A stretch of 20,682 nucleotides of DNA from Hofstenia miamia (taxonomy: Eukaryota; Xenacoelomorpha; Acoela; Hofsteniidae). Position 1 is the first letter of the stretch; every line of letters starts with the position of its first letter. The notes below the pieces were generated by a model. It ran no database searches. It saw nothing but the letters and a program-made list of their open reading frames with translations, and was not told where the DNA came from. The position numbers were made by a program, and so were the translations under genes. Shown here piece after piece: positions 1-9,230 of this stretch. The stretch is from the NCBI GenBank assembly GCA_900660155.1, contig CABFPE010000186.1, positions 822,398-843,079 of the forward strand. The letters run 5' to 3'.

Positions 1-1800
1 TGAACATTTCAAAATGATCAAGTGAAACAAGAATTTAAAATTATTTTAAAAAATCTACCTCCTGCAAGAAAAGCAAGCATAAATTTTTCTGTATGCACTA
101 CATCTTCAACAAATATGAAAAAATGAATTCCACACTAAAATAGTGAGATCCATCCAATAGGAACTTTGATAGTGAACCAATATAACAATTTCTAAATGTT
201 AAGGGTTCAAAGTATTAGACAATTTTACCTCTTCATCATTAATGTAGATTCCTTAGCAATCCAATATGTATATGATACTGAATTTGAATATAAAATCGAA
301 GATTTAATACATTCACGTCAACTAAATATTGTATCCTTCACGACAAAGCAAGAATCAAATATCACAAGAAAAGATATTCTCACAATATATAATGTAAACA
401 AAAATAGGGAAGGCACATAACTTTCCAATTATTTAAGCCCTGTGAGCAGGGATATCACAGATATGACATCAGGGATTTCTTCGTGGGTTATAACTACAAA
501 CGATATACTATATTGAATGGTATCAGAAATTCATTATTCATAGAAATTTGAAACTTCTTTAAATGTAGCATAGTCCATCACAAAAGCTTCAAAAAGGAAA
601 CGAAGATCGAAAAAGATGAGAACAATTAAATTTAGCAACCAATCTGATGAAATTAGCTAAGCAAGATTTAATAATCAAATATAATTAATGTACAAGCAAG
701 TATTTGTCGATAAATTAATTTGACCAAAATCTGAGGACGAATCACTCCTTGTTAATTTTAGCAAAAACACGCAAATGAGTCTACGTGAATTTAAATTTTA
801 AATCGACAGGTACTTGTTTTTTATTATAGTATAAATACGAGGTACACAGTGTTATTATGATGAAATAGATTCTTTGGAGTTATTTCAATTTTTTACTTAT
901 TTTGCGGTTTGATTATCTAATTTAAATGTCTAGCTAAGCCGTTTGTGCTGAGTAGTGGTCAGGATTCTGGGAACGATTCAAGGTTCTATGCCCCTACCAT
1001 GAAATGCATTTAAGTTAGGTATACGATTAAGTTTTTTCTACATTCTGCTTAGCTAGCTATCCTTCCTTTGGGAACATGTACATTATAATAAATTCGGAAA
1101 CAGCTAGTTAGCCAAACATAGAATGCATCTTAATGTTTTAGATCCAAATTGTTGACCAATAATTATTGACCGAAAATGTGACCATAGTTTATCTGATTAA
1201 TATTAAATGTAGGCTAGGAAGCTGCTAGTTATTTAGTTGTTTGTTATATACATGAGTTTGCTGGTCGTTTTTTGGTAATGGCAACGAGTATTACTATTGC
1301 CTTTAATTATCTTTTGTAATAAGCAGCTAGTGCCATGTCAGGTCGTATACCACAATCAATAGTTTATTCGATTAGTGAAACTGTACACTTATGAAAAACC
1401 ACAAGAGAGATAGGTCGAATTGTGTTGTGTCTATTATCCGCACCACACTGTAGGTTAAATTACACAGATAATAAACATTCTCCAAGCTGAGTGCTGGCTA
1501 AAATTCACTGTGGATGTTGAACTGAATTAACAACCGGCATGTAACTGTTCATTGATTCAAATTTGTTTACAATCCTTTCATCTGCTTTGATTACGCAACG
1601 TCATTACCATTTATAGCTGTAGCGATTTTCGTTTTTTCAATTTTGCTAAAACATTTTGCCAATAAACGTAATTTCGAAACTGTACAAATTGTTTTACAAA
1701 ATTTAAATAATAATAATTATGTTTTTACAAAAGTTGAATAATTAAACTACAAGTTTACTGATAATCTTAGTTGCCTCTTTTTGTTAGCATTTTGTCTTCA
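1..1800. other. AT-rich stretch, no gene recognised
   Basis: I see no protein domain, RNA gene or transposon terminus here. A 74-codon open frame at 196-420 (plus) has no family resemblance and no flanking splice or promoter signals, so I do not call it a gene. Around 1039-1110 there are imperfect inverted words built on CTTAGCTAGCT and AGCTAGTTAGCC, too weak to name as an element. A TATA-like word (AGTATAAATAC) lies near 830 with no gene after it. Confidence 0.5.
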
Positions 1801-1807
1801 CACCATT

Positions 1808-2023
1808 ATGCCACAAAAGCAGATAAAGACAGTGTTGCAAGAGACTTGGTCAACTTTTCTGCCGCGGGACAGCTTTCTTTTCGCGGTTGGCTGCACCTGT
1901 TTTTGAAGCTTTGCTGATCGCATGTTACAGCTTAACAGCCATTATCCAAATTTGAAAGCTTTGGAAGTTCTGATTGGTCATTGTGCGATTCGAAATCAAA
2001 CTGTTCAGCATGCAGATATTGTA
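1808..2023 (+). other. GC-richer, possibly exonic block, unrecognised
   Basis: This block is clearly richer in G and C than its surroundings. From the ATG at 1808 one frame runs 33 codons to a TGA at 1907-1909 and continues open beyond it, with protein-like content such as LNSHYPNLKALEVLIGH. It ends against a splice-donor-like GTAAGA at 2021. The N-terminal wording (VLQETWSTF, then a hydrophobic stretch) loosely recalls helices A and B of a globin, but the stop and the absence of the distal histidine region prevent that call. It may be a decayed exon of the same unit as the open frame at 2165-2381. The reading phases of the two do not join simply across the candidate intron. Function unknown. 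Confidence 0.25.
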
Positions 2024-2246
2024 AGATGTTCATTGCAAATAATTTCAATTACTTCAACGAATAAACAAATATTCATGTATAGAAACATATTTACAAAATA
2101 ATAACAACATATTAGTAATAGCTTGAGTGAAAATCTATATTTTTGCAAATATGCACATTTTCAGAGTACAAAACACTAGCCCTAAGGCTGACCTGAATGA
2201 TATGGAGACCCAACATAACCCTACCCTTCCTCCGAAATTTGAACCA
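2024..2246 (+). repeat. Dispersed inverted repeat pair, copy 1
   Basis: This segment is homologous to the reverse complement of 15328-15562. Shared landmarks in order are AGATGTTCA, AATTTCAATTAC, AACATATTT.CAAAATAA, ATATTAGTAATA.CTTGAGT, TTTTGCAAATAT, ACAAAACACTA and GACCTGAATGATAT. The spacing is conserved with small indels, and I estimate roughly three-quarters identity by eye. It covers both the candidate intron (2021-2164) and the start of the open frame after it. The shared part of that frame reads DLNDMETQH then LPP.FEP in both copies, and the indels inside it are whole codons. It could be an old transposon or a duplicated gene fragment. Confidence 0.7.
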
Positions 2247-2381
2247 AAGTACTCATTTGGACTCATAAAAATGCCTAGGACAAATCAAGGAGAGCTTATT
2301 ACAACAGCAGTGACAATCATTCATTCATTGAGATTAAATCAAAGGCCTTCATTAGTTCAAAATGTGTGTATACTTAAATAA
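2165..2381 (+). other. Exon-like open frame, DLND-ETQH motif, unrecognised
   Basis: This open frame follows an acceptor-like TTTTCAG (ending 2164) and stops at TAA 2379-2381. A possible ATG further upstream (2148) lies in the presumed intron, so I place the start at the acceptor. The product segment is about 70 residues, polar and proline-containing, with DLNDMETQHNPTLPP near its start and a C-terminal part reading TTAVTIIHSLRLNQRP. The first third is conserved at protein level in the inverted copy at 15328-15562. Differences there fall largely at third codon positions, with arginine replacing N, T or K. I do not recognise the family. It may be one exon of a degenerate multi-exon gene or of an unknown transposon. 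Confidence 0.35.
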
Positions 2382-3465
2382 GTAAAGAAGCAAGAGAATC
2401 ACAATAAAACTATGTAAATTTATGTATTTAACTTTAAAAATAATTTATTTTGTAAAAGTCTCTGCAGAAGATTTAACTTTTGGCATTAATAAACTATTTT
2501 TAATGATAAAAGAGAATTTGCACAACAAAAGCACAGCCTAGCTATTAAAAAAATTTTTAAAAATCATAATCACATTTATGCTTATATTTCTTTTGTAGTC
2601 TTGTAGTACTTTGATACCAGTTAGAAGATGATAAGAATAACAAATAAAGCAAATTTATAGAATTCATGTGAAGGATTCGTCAAAAGCCCTTGATTTACAA
2701 GCTCCGTGAATTCATTAACAGGTTACTGTAAATTCTTGTAGTACTTTGATGCAAGTGTATAACCATAACAAGCAATGGAAAACCGATTTTCAGTTCATAG
2801 GAATTGAGTGTGTTTCGTTTAAGTGAAGGCATTTGAATTTGTTCATATTCAATTTCCACTATCTCAGCAGTGTAAGAGCAATCATGAAGCCAGTTGATAG
2901 TAACAAAAAACAGCATGTTATTGAAAAGTCTACAGACAAGAATTATGTAAGCACCAATATTTGCAATCAACTTAAAAAATAAAAAGTTAATTTGATATTT
3001 ATCCAGTTGTGCCCACATTCCCAAGAACAAGAAACATTTAAAATTGTCCCAAAAATTAACTGATTTTGTAATGATCTTTGGAATTCCAAGTGTATTTGCT
3101 ATTCGATTCGTAGGATGTTAAATAGCAAGGACGTTAATATATGCTAATAATAACGTCCTTGTTGGTAGAGATACTGAATTATTATTTTTAAGCATATCTA
3201 CAATAGTAATAATTATATTTCATGAACATGCTGTTTCATAAACATTATTCTGTATTAATCTATGGAAAATATTGAACATATATACAGCATATATATATAT
3301 TCGAAGTGATTATACTGAGCTTCTTCATATTCATTTTTAGCATAGACGCTAAGAAAAGGATAGACCGGTTTCGTTTATATAAAACATCATCAGTACAAAT
3401 ATGCGGTAAAAAACTAAATATATTTACAATAGACTACACTTTATATATTTTAATATTGCATGCTC
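2382..3465. other. AT-rich intergenic stretch
   Basis: No recognisable gene. A minus-strand open frame at 2695-3030 (111 codons, some hydrophobic stretches) matches no family I know and is treated as chance. Direct copies of the 17-mer TCTTGTAGTACTTTGAT occur at 2599-2615 and 2734-2750. A perfect 11-bp stem occurs at 3126-3161 and is listed separately. Confidence 0.45.
3126..3161. repeat. Perfect 11-bp stem, 14-nt loop
   Basis: CAAGGACGTTA at 3126-3136 is exactly complementary to TAACGTCCTTG at 3151-3161, with a loop of 14 A/T-rich bases. There is no T-run after it and no adjacent gene, so it is not a terminator. It may be the remnant core of a palindromic element. Confidence 0.6.
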
Positions 3466-3672
3466 TTAAAATAAGTTCAATGATATCATGCTTAGTTGTT
3501 TATTCAATAATTGATCTTTGTTTGATTGTTTAATTATTAATGCTTCTCCTATTTTATGATGTTCTGATCTTAGTCGGATGTAAAAATTTTCTTCTCTTAG
3601 TTGATGTTTGTACATAAAAATTTCAGATTTTAGGTGCCCATTCATATGTTCTTTAATTCTTGTACCCAGATG
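3466..3672 (-). pseudogene. GIY-YIG endonuclease tail (Penelope-like element remnant)
   Basis: Read on the minus strand, about 65 codons from 3672 down to the stop at 3466 match the C-terminal half of the GIY-YIG nuclease domain carried by Penelope-like retroelements. In order: LGTRIKEHMNGHLKSEIF with the family's Arg and EH pair, a His-containing middle, then IGEALIIKQ with the conserved Glu, and LLNKQ with the conserved Asn before a short tail. In the family this nuclease nicks target DNA and lies downstream of the reverse transcriptase. The N-terminal GIY and YIG strands and the whole RT are missing. A (TA)n run starts immediately upstream, so the fragment is truncated at the microsatellite. 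The call rests on the spacing of the R, H, E and N residues. No terminal repeats were seen. Confidence 0.55.
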
Positions 3673-3720
3673 TATATATATATATATATAAAATATATGT
3701 ATAAAATATATATAAATATT
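3673..3720. repeat. TA microsatellite with degenerate extension
   Basis: An alternating TA run covers about 3673-3690 and continues as imperfect ATATAAA-type sequence to about 3720. It abuts the 5' end of the GIY-YIG remnant. Confidence 0.85.
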
Positions 3721-3829
3721 TATAAAAATAATTCCTAGATATAATATTCGTATGTTAAATATTGAAAAAACTGAAAATATGTTTATATAAATGATTGAAC
3801 TTACACAATGTTTTTCTAAAATCAAATTA

Positions 3830-5590
3830 TGATTTAGTTTATTTTGGGAAAAGCAAATAGATGCAGGTTAAGTATCAGTTAAGTTACCATTAACTCATTA
3901 TGGTTTGCTTCAAATCAGGAACAACTTCTTAAAACTTCTGAAAACTGGAGTCCCTCCATTATACTTACCATGAATTTCAGGGTCAGGCTAAATTTTGGAA
4001 GGTGGTAAATTGTATGCTAATTTATGTTCAAAAAGGACCTAATTTTAAATATTTTTCAGAATAAAATGTTTCATTCTTTTGTTACTTGCAATTAGTGCTA
4101 AATATATTTGCATTTTCAATAGCTAAGCATATATAGTTTACGTATTACCTTTACTAATATGATGGAACAAAAATATAGAATCAAATTCAATAAAGAAAAA
4201 ATTTTTTTTTACATTGGAAATAAAAAAGTTTGTATACATACTTAACGCAATAAATAGATTATAAAAATACATAGGGGTAGTAGAATTTGACGATTTCTCT
4301 ACTTGGCGTACAATATATAGTCTATTCTAGCATCAACAGAAAAAAAGCATGAATAGAATTAGTTAATATGTTACTATATGAGTTGCAACATCAATTAATT
4401 GTAAGTTTAAGACAGCATTCAGAAACGTAATATTTAACATTAGAGTTTACATGAAAAACAAACAAGGTTGTTCAGTGATAAATTAAAATAAACATATTAA
4501 ACATTAGAGAGTATCATGGGACTTATCTGTAAACAGCAAAAACGTCATTCCATGACAAAATTTTTAAAATAAATTTGAAATGTTGACCCAAAATTTTGAC
4601 TTTAGAACGTAATTTTTTTACTTAAAATATTGACCTAAGAATTTTATCACTCTTGTATAATTCTATTCTAAACATAATCAATTAGGTTGTAAGAATCAAG
4701 CTTGCATGTGGAAATGCCCATATGGATTCGACCCATTTCAATCGCATGGGATGTTCTGGTCTGATAGTCCCATTGGTGCAATAGCATGACTTCTATTTTG
4801 ATTAAAATTGGAAAAATTATGAACAATATTCTGAAATTCGCGGTTTCAGCTTTTTCATTTTTTGTTCCAGTTCCAGTCCACTGAAGTATTTAGTTTGGCA
4901 ATTGTTAGGGTACACATGATGTAATTGTGTAAAAGTTTTGATCAATTCAATTTTACGTAAACAAATTATTTCAATTTGTTTTGTTGCAGTCTTTTGAAAA
5001 TCGAATGAAAATTAAACACCTTAATCTCATTTACACTAGTGTTACTTTTGCGTAACAAACTGATTTTTTCGCATTTTGAACAATTTTATTCAGGTCTGTT
5101 AAAAAATATTTAAAGGTTTTTACATGGACACCTCTATGGGATAGAACCCGCTCATTCGATAAGGAAGAAGTTTGCTAAAACATGTGCTTATGCCCGAATT
5201 ACATCCAATAAGAATTTTTTACCATACCTAGTATTCAGATTATGAGGGTGTCTTTTGCCAATGGGAACAACAACTACCCTGCGATATTTTATTTTTTTAA
5301 AGACAATCTTTGTGATTCCAGTCCATGCGCGCTGTGCGCAAAGCTAGAGGTTGTAGCGCCATAAGAAGGAGGCGACAATTCTTTATCTTGTGGCCGTGTT
5401 TTCAGATTATAAAAATCTTCATTAGTGTGAATTATAAAATACTTTTTCCTTGAAGTTCTCACAAATTTTGAAAAATTCCTACTGGAAATATAACGTTAAA
5501 GTCATAGATGCATGGCGATAATATGTGAAAGACTTCAGTCAGTAAACTCATATACATAACAAACTTTCTCTTGATAATTATATTAATTGC
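3830..5590. other. AT-rich intergenic stretch
   Basis: No domain, RNA gene or transposon end was recognised on either strand. A small GC-rich island lies at about 5318-5395 and includes the near-palindrome TGCGCGCTGTGCGCA. It might be an element end or a CpG-rich relic, but nothing supports a specific call. Confidence 0.4.
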
Positions 5591-5910
5591 GGTGTTCTTA
5601 ATCTTAATCAGCCTAGCGTCTTTTTTAAAGGACAAACCGTTTTCCACATTTACAAAGATAAACAAGTTAAAGACTAAGACTATGTGATTGATCACGCGTG
5701 ATCTGTCACATTTTGATAAAATCGCACGTCTAACCACCGAGATAATTAGCGATGTGACGTGTTTAGTAATTTTTCTTGCTACCAATCACGTAGTCTAACC
5801 GTAGCCTAATATGCGGGAAGATATTCGAAACCCATTGAGGCGTTCCGTGCGCAAAATCTGAGGGACAAGGCCAAGGACTTAGCCGAAAAAGAAAGAGGAG
5901 ACTCTCGATA
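5591..5910 (+). repeat. Dispersed repeat, copy A (contains a MITE)
   Basis: 5591-5658 matches 6952-7018; both carry CAGCCTAGCGTC, then AA.CCGTTT.TCCACATTT and CAAAGA. After a short spacer comes the MITE (5671-5806). The right flank 5807-5910 matches 7415-7500, sharing ATATT and CCCATTGA, then ACAAGGCCAA and GAGACTCTC. Copy A lacks about 245 bp that copy B has between the left block and the MITE. In copy B the left block follows directly on the stop codon of a hAT transposase tail, so this may be the 3' non-coding end of a hAT family. No 8-bp target duplication was identified. Confidence 0.65.
5671..5806. mobile_element. PIF/Harbinger-like MITE, copy A, left end decayed
   Basis: Nearly identical to the copy at 7275-7414 over its interior (shared TCACGCGT, CACATTTTGATAAAATCGCA and GATGTGACGTG) and right terminus (GTCTAACCGTAGCC). 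The left terminus has lost several bases: only AAGACTATGTGATT remains of the inverted repeat, and the GGCC end is gone. The right end is followed by TAA, as in the intact copy. Confidence 0.65.
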
Positions 5911-6123
5911 GTTTGTGTTTCTACTGCAAACCTAATATACACGTATAAAGCAGAATAAAACAAAAGTAATATAATGTCAATTTAATAAAAATTTAGCCCT
6001 TATTTAACTAAAGGAATTAAAAATTTTATAATGAAAAATTTATAAGTCACCTTTCAGTACAATGCTGAATATTCAACTAAAAATGTATCTACGTTATTCA
6101 AGTATTTATAGGAATTTTCCATT

Positions 6124-6185
6124 AATTTATATTTCTATTGTTACGAGACTAAAAAATTTATATTTCTATTGTTACAAGACTAAAA
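6124..6185. repeat. 31-bp tandem duplication
   Basis: Two adjacent 31-bp units (6124-6154 and 6155-6185) beginning AATTTATATTTCTATTG differ at one base (ACGAG against ACAAG). This is a local slippage-type duplication with no gene nearby. Confidence 0.9.
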
Positions 6186-6465
6186 AATCTTACATCCAAT
6201 AAGCAGGGTGTTAATCAATTGTATTCCATTAGTTACTCCTGTCAATCAAGAATGGAGTCGATGGCTTGTTGTCTCTTAAATGTCGCCAGCAAATAGCTTT
6301 ACAATCTCCATGAGATGTAAAGTTAATGAAAGTTAAATTTTGAAAAAGAATTTACCAAAATACAAATTAGAAAGAGGAATTAAGATTTGTAAATTGTAAG
6401 TTCTGATCGAAATTTCGAAAAAAATTCAAGGAAAGACTAATTCTAGTTACTCATTGGAAAGGTAA

Positions 6466-6490
6466 ATATATATATATATATATATATATA
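6466..6490. repeat. AT microsatellite
   Basis: Pure alternating AT run of 25 bases between GGTAA and GGTATC. Confidence 0.95.
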
Positions 6491-6704
6491 GGTATCATCA
6501 AATCAAAAATTGAAGAGTATTTGGTCAATCTAGAGTAGGTGTTGGTGGCAAAAGGAAAAAGTTTTTGCCCCCGAAAAGCAATTTTTATTGCGAACTACGG
6601 AGATGGAAAAAGCATTGTTTGTAAATCGAGGATACAAGCATTTATTTATTGCTAGACACATGCTGATGATGTATTCCTTCATAATATACGAAAGAATCTT
6701 TTAT

Positions 6705-6947
6705 ATATTGACTGTACTCCCTATCGGTAGCTGTGAGGCTGAGCGATCATTCTCATGTCTTTGATGAATTCACAATTGGCTGCACACTTACATAGGAACA
6801 AACCGACTATCCGACATATGTGTTGTAGCAATGAACTGTCATGATATCGACATTTTTCAGGCTGAAATGCTTAAGCGTTTTCCATCACTCCATCCGCAAA
6901 GAATACAAGCTCAGTCCCTTTTTACGAAACTTTTCCATTTATTTTAA
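6705..6947 (+). pseudogene. hAT transposase C-terminal dimerisation region, broken
   Basis: An 80-codon stretch in one frame ends at TAA 6945-6947 and matches the C-terminal dimerisation domain of hAT transposases. It reads ILTVLPIGSCEAERSFSC, then the HNWL region, then GTNRLSDICVVAMNCHDIDI. In the family this domain lets transposase subunits assemble before DNA cutting. Two consecutive TGA stops at 6762-6767 sit where the family usually has Arg-Arg or Arg-Lys, as expected if CGA codons decayed by C-to-T change. The zinc-finger and catalytic parts upstream are not visible, so the copy is truncated. The repeat block at 6952-7018 follows the stop immediately and is probably the element's own 3' end. 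Confidence 0.75.
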
Positions 6948-6951
6948 ATGC

Positions 6952-7500
6952 AGCGCTTAGCCTTAAGCAGCCTAGCGTCCGTTCTAAAGAACAAGCCGTT
7001 TATCCACATTTGCAAAGAATTTTCTCCAAGCCTATTTCCAAATTTGAAAATCTTTTGGCATTGGTAGGTCTATTGGAGGACATGCATTATTACAATGTTG
7101 AAAATTTCTATTAAAGCTTATTGCTGTGGCAGAGATTGTTGAATAGAATAACAAGTTTTCTTTAAAAAATTTAGAATTTTTGAAAAAATTTAAATTCTCT
7201 CCATACCTAGTGTTCATGTATTTAAAAGGTTTTGAGCCTCTGGAGGCAACCAAAGAACTTTGACTGTTTCTTAAGGCCACGGTTAGACTATGTGATTTAT
7301 CACGCGTCATCTGTCACATTTTGATAAAATCGCACGTCTAACCACCGAGATAATTAACGATGTGACGTGTTTAGTAATTTTTCTTGCTACCAATCACGTA
7401 GTCTAACCGTAGCCTAATATGTGGAAAGATATTCAAAACCCATTGATGAACAAGGCCAACAATTTAGAACAAAAAAGAAAGAAGAGACTCTCTTCTATCA
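6952..7500 (+). repeat. Dispersed repeat, copy B (contains a MITE)
   Basis: This is the longer copy of the repeat at 5591-5910. The left block 6952-7018 and right block 7415-7500 are shared. A unique 250-bp section lies between the left block and the MITE at 7275-7414. The copy starts five bases after the hAT transposase stop codon. Confidence 0.6.
7275..7414. mobile_element. 140-bp PIF/Harbinger-like MITE, copy B, intact ends
   Basis: The left terminus 7275-7297 begins GGCCACGGTTAGACTA. The reverse complement of the right terminus 7392-7414 begins GGCTACGGTTAGACTA. The two match at 21 of 23 positions. TAA stands immediately before (7272-7274) and after (7415-7417) as a 3-bp target duplication. 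GG-starting inverted repeats with a TWA duplication are typical of PIF/Harbinger elements. At 140 bp it has no coding capacity and would need a transposase in trans. Superfamily assignment rests only on terminus and duplication size. Confidence 0.75.
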
Positions 7501-7973
7501 TGTGGTAATTTCAGATTGAGCCCACCACTAAGAGTTTTTGAGCTATAAGCGTTTAAAAATTTTTTATAGGATCATGAAAATTTAAAGTTAAGTAATAAGA
7601 AAGAAATAATAAGAAAGGCTTATATAATGAATGTTGTGTGGCAGTACTTAAAATTTCTGAAATCATGGTCAAAATTTCCATATGTATGCATATACGGAAA
7701 CTAGTATTTTATTAGCTGCACCAGTGCCATTATTTAACTAATATCATTTGAAATTGATCAAATTTTGTATGATTCAGTATAATTTTGTCTATTTTAATGT
7801 ATTTTGTGACTGCTCTTAAAAATTATTTATGTTCAATTAAATTAAATGCGTTTGAACCCTTTCTATAGTATTGAGAAAGTCGTCTCTCGAAACTCCAATT
7901 CCATACATTTCCATTGAATTTCCATTCCATAATATGGTTCCCATTTCCATTCCATTTCCATAATCCGGAAATG

Positions 7974-7975
<2 letters not shown>
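7501..7975. other. Intergenic, ATTTCCATT word repeats
   Basis: No gene. From 7907 to 7970 the word TTTCCATT recurs about five times (TTTCCATTGA, TTTCCATTCC and similar) as a degenerate tandem array running up to the next microsatellite. Confidence 0.55.

Positions 7976-8007
<32 letters not shown>
7976..8007. repeat. AT microsatellite (16 units)
   Basis: Pure AT dinucleotide run of 32 bases. The first gypsy element becomes recognisable immediately to its right, so the run marks or masks that element's 5' truncation. Confidence 0.95.
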
Positions 8008-8009
<2 letters not shown>

Positions 8010-8023
8010 ACCTTTCAAAAACT

Positions 8024-8152
8024 GACAAACTTGGAAAAATTCAGATGCTGACAATGCAGCCAACAAGGACATCTAAAGCCGGACTGCAAAACCATTGTAT
8101 ATGCCATAAGCAACAAAGGCTTCAATCCTGTTGAAGACACAGAAAAAATTGC
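8024..8152 (+). pseudogene. Gag nucleocapsid zinc knuckle (fragment)
   Basis: In the frame of 8046 the spacing is exactly CX2CX4HX4C: Cys codons at 8046, 8055 and 8085 and His at 8070 (Q-C-S-Q-Q-G-H-L-K-P-D-C around the last three). A TGA at 8049-8051 lies inside the first CX2C loop. The CCHC knuckle is the RNA-packaging finger of retroelement nucleocapsids. The frame continues open to about 8140 with TIVYAISNKGFNPVEDTEK, a gag-to-protease linker. The protease follows in another frame, so one frameshift separates them. Matrix and capsid parts upstream are missing. Confidence 0.75.
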
Positions 8153-8668
8153 ATGTCAAAGAAAAGAGGAATCTTTAGACTAACAATGGCATTGGCCCCA
8201 AATGGCAATGAAGAGTGCCTAATCATTACCAATCACTTAGAAAGAAGCCTCATTCGACTTTCCATAAACAGCATTTATATAAAGGCCACTGTCAACACTC
8301 AAGCATTAATCAACTTAATGGTAGATACCTGTGCTACAGAAATTGGTGGACACATGATAATATGGAGAAAGAAGAAACATGACTTATTAATGTTTCTGGT
8401 AACTACATTGATATAAAAGGCGTCATCTGAAAAGTGCTAATTTAAATACAACACGTCAAAATTCCAACATGATATCTGTATAGTCAACACTCCTAACCAA
8501 CCACTTCCATACAAGATGATACTTGATCAAGACTTTCTCACTGAAAATAACTGCATGATCAATTACTTGTCCAGAACACTGATCATCAAAGAAGATCAAA
8601 ATGTGAAAATATCACTAAAAACAGTAGATACAGTTTCATTTGAGTTCTCATTACTAGAACACCTATGA
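8153..8668 (+). pseudogene. Retroelement aspartic protease, broken
   Basis: The N-terminal half is open from 8153 to the TAA at 8414. It contains the active-site strand MVDTCATE at about 8318-8341, where the usual third residue of the D-T/S-G triad, Gly, has become Cys (TGT at 8330). The flap and C-terminal half resume in the same frame downstream, with DICIVNTPNQPLPY, then MILDQDFLTENNC (from 8516) and INYLSRTLII. This corresponds to the conserved hydrophobic strand and terminal helix of retropepsins. A TAA at 8414 and another at about 8438 interrupt it, and the stretch between looks double-frameshifted. The enzyme normally cleaves the Gag-Pol polyprotein; this copy would be inactive. Confidence 0.7.
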
Positions 8669-8715
8669 GTGGAACCACATCATTAGAAGCTGGTCCCAAT
8701 GGAAGAGTTAGACAT

Positions 8716-8904
8716 CAAAAAACTGCTTTCATCACGCCTCATGGATTCTTTGAGTGGCTATATATGGCTTTTGGCCTTTTTAATGCTCCCATGACCTTCC
8801 AATGATACATCATGAAAGTCCTCTTAAAAGATCAAACCTCAATAGACAATGGAATTACAGCTTACATAGATGACTTTCTTATGTTCTTTGTGACAAGGAC
8901 ATGA
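8716..8904 (+). pseudogene. Reverse transcriptase palm fragment with YIDD
   Basis: About 62 codons match the central RT domain of Ty3/gypsy elements: QKTAFITPHGFFEWLYMAFG, then NAPMTFQ, a TGA, YIMKVL, and the catalytic YIDD at 8863-8874 followed by FLMFF. Only this central piece survives. The RT N-terminus that should lie between the protease and this point (well over 100 codons) is missing, because just about 50 bases separate them. The frame closes at TGA 8902-8904, and neither the thumb nor RNase H follows. An internal deletion on both sides is the simplest reading. Confidence 0.8.
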
Positions 8905-8963
8905 GGATGGAGACAACATTGACTAGTAATAACAAAAACTCGAAATCTCCATGATCTGATTAC

Positions 8964-9230
8964 CAATTAAAGGGTATGAGGATGGAGTCAAAAGGAAAAA
9001 CGGAAACCAGAAAAGGACATCCTCACCCAAATGTCAATTTAAGGGCAGGTGGATAAACGAGGGTTGACAACAATATACCAAGAGTCAACTAAAGGGCGCG
9101 AGGTTACAGCCACCAACTGAACAAATGGAAACACACCCCCAACCTCCAGCAAAGCTCAATGCCAATTAAAGGGCAGACAGACAATAGCTAAATCCACCAA
9201 TCCTTGTCTGCAACTAAAGGCAGGAGGCAC
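8964..9230 (+). repeat. Five degenerate copies of CAAYTAAAGGGCRGRAGG
   Basis: The word starts at about 8964 (CAATTAAAGGGTATGAGG), 9035 (CAATTTAAGGGCAGGTGG), 9086 (CAACTAAAGGGCGCGAGG), 9163 (CAATTAAAGGGCAGACAG) and 9211 (CAACTAAAGGCAGGAGGC). Spacings are 71, 51, 77 and 48 bases. Steps alternate long and short, as if two sub-repeats of about 125 bp were each doubled. Sequence between the copies is not obviously shared. The A- and G-rich word resembles a polypurine tract, or a repeated Q-L-K-G-R in a partly open frame. Role unknown. Confidence 0.55.

Noticed and set aside
780..900. TATA-containing segment resembling the LTR promoter at 12080-12190 (CAGGTACT, AGTATAAATA, GATGAA).
   Set aside because: Only short scattered words agree, their spacing differs, and no LTR ends or internal region lie next to it. 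It cannot be called the missing 5' LTR.
1808..2023. Globin-like exon (VLQETWSTF followed by LNSHYPNLKAL).
   Set aside because: An in-frame TGA, no proximal or distal histidine region, and no globin-like sequence after the candidate intron. The resemblance covers too few residues.
2695..3030. 111-codon minus-strand frame with hydrophobic stretches, considered as a chemoreceptor fragment.
   Set aside because: No family motif, helices not regularly spaced, and AT-rich DNA gives such frames by chance.
4681..4790. Possible tRNA, because of GGATTCGACCC near 4723.
   Set aside because: No matching acceptor or anticodon stems could be folded around it at the required distances.
5318..5395. GC-rich island with a near-palindrome (TGCGCGCTGTGCGCA), considered as a promoter or transposon end.
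   Set aside because: No gene starts nearby and no inverted partner was found in the window.
3673..8007. TA runs considered as CRISPR-like or regulatory arrays.
   Set aside because: They are plain dinucleotide microsatellites without spacers.
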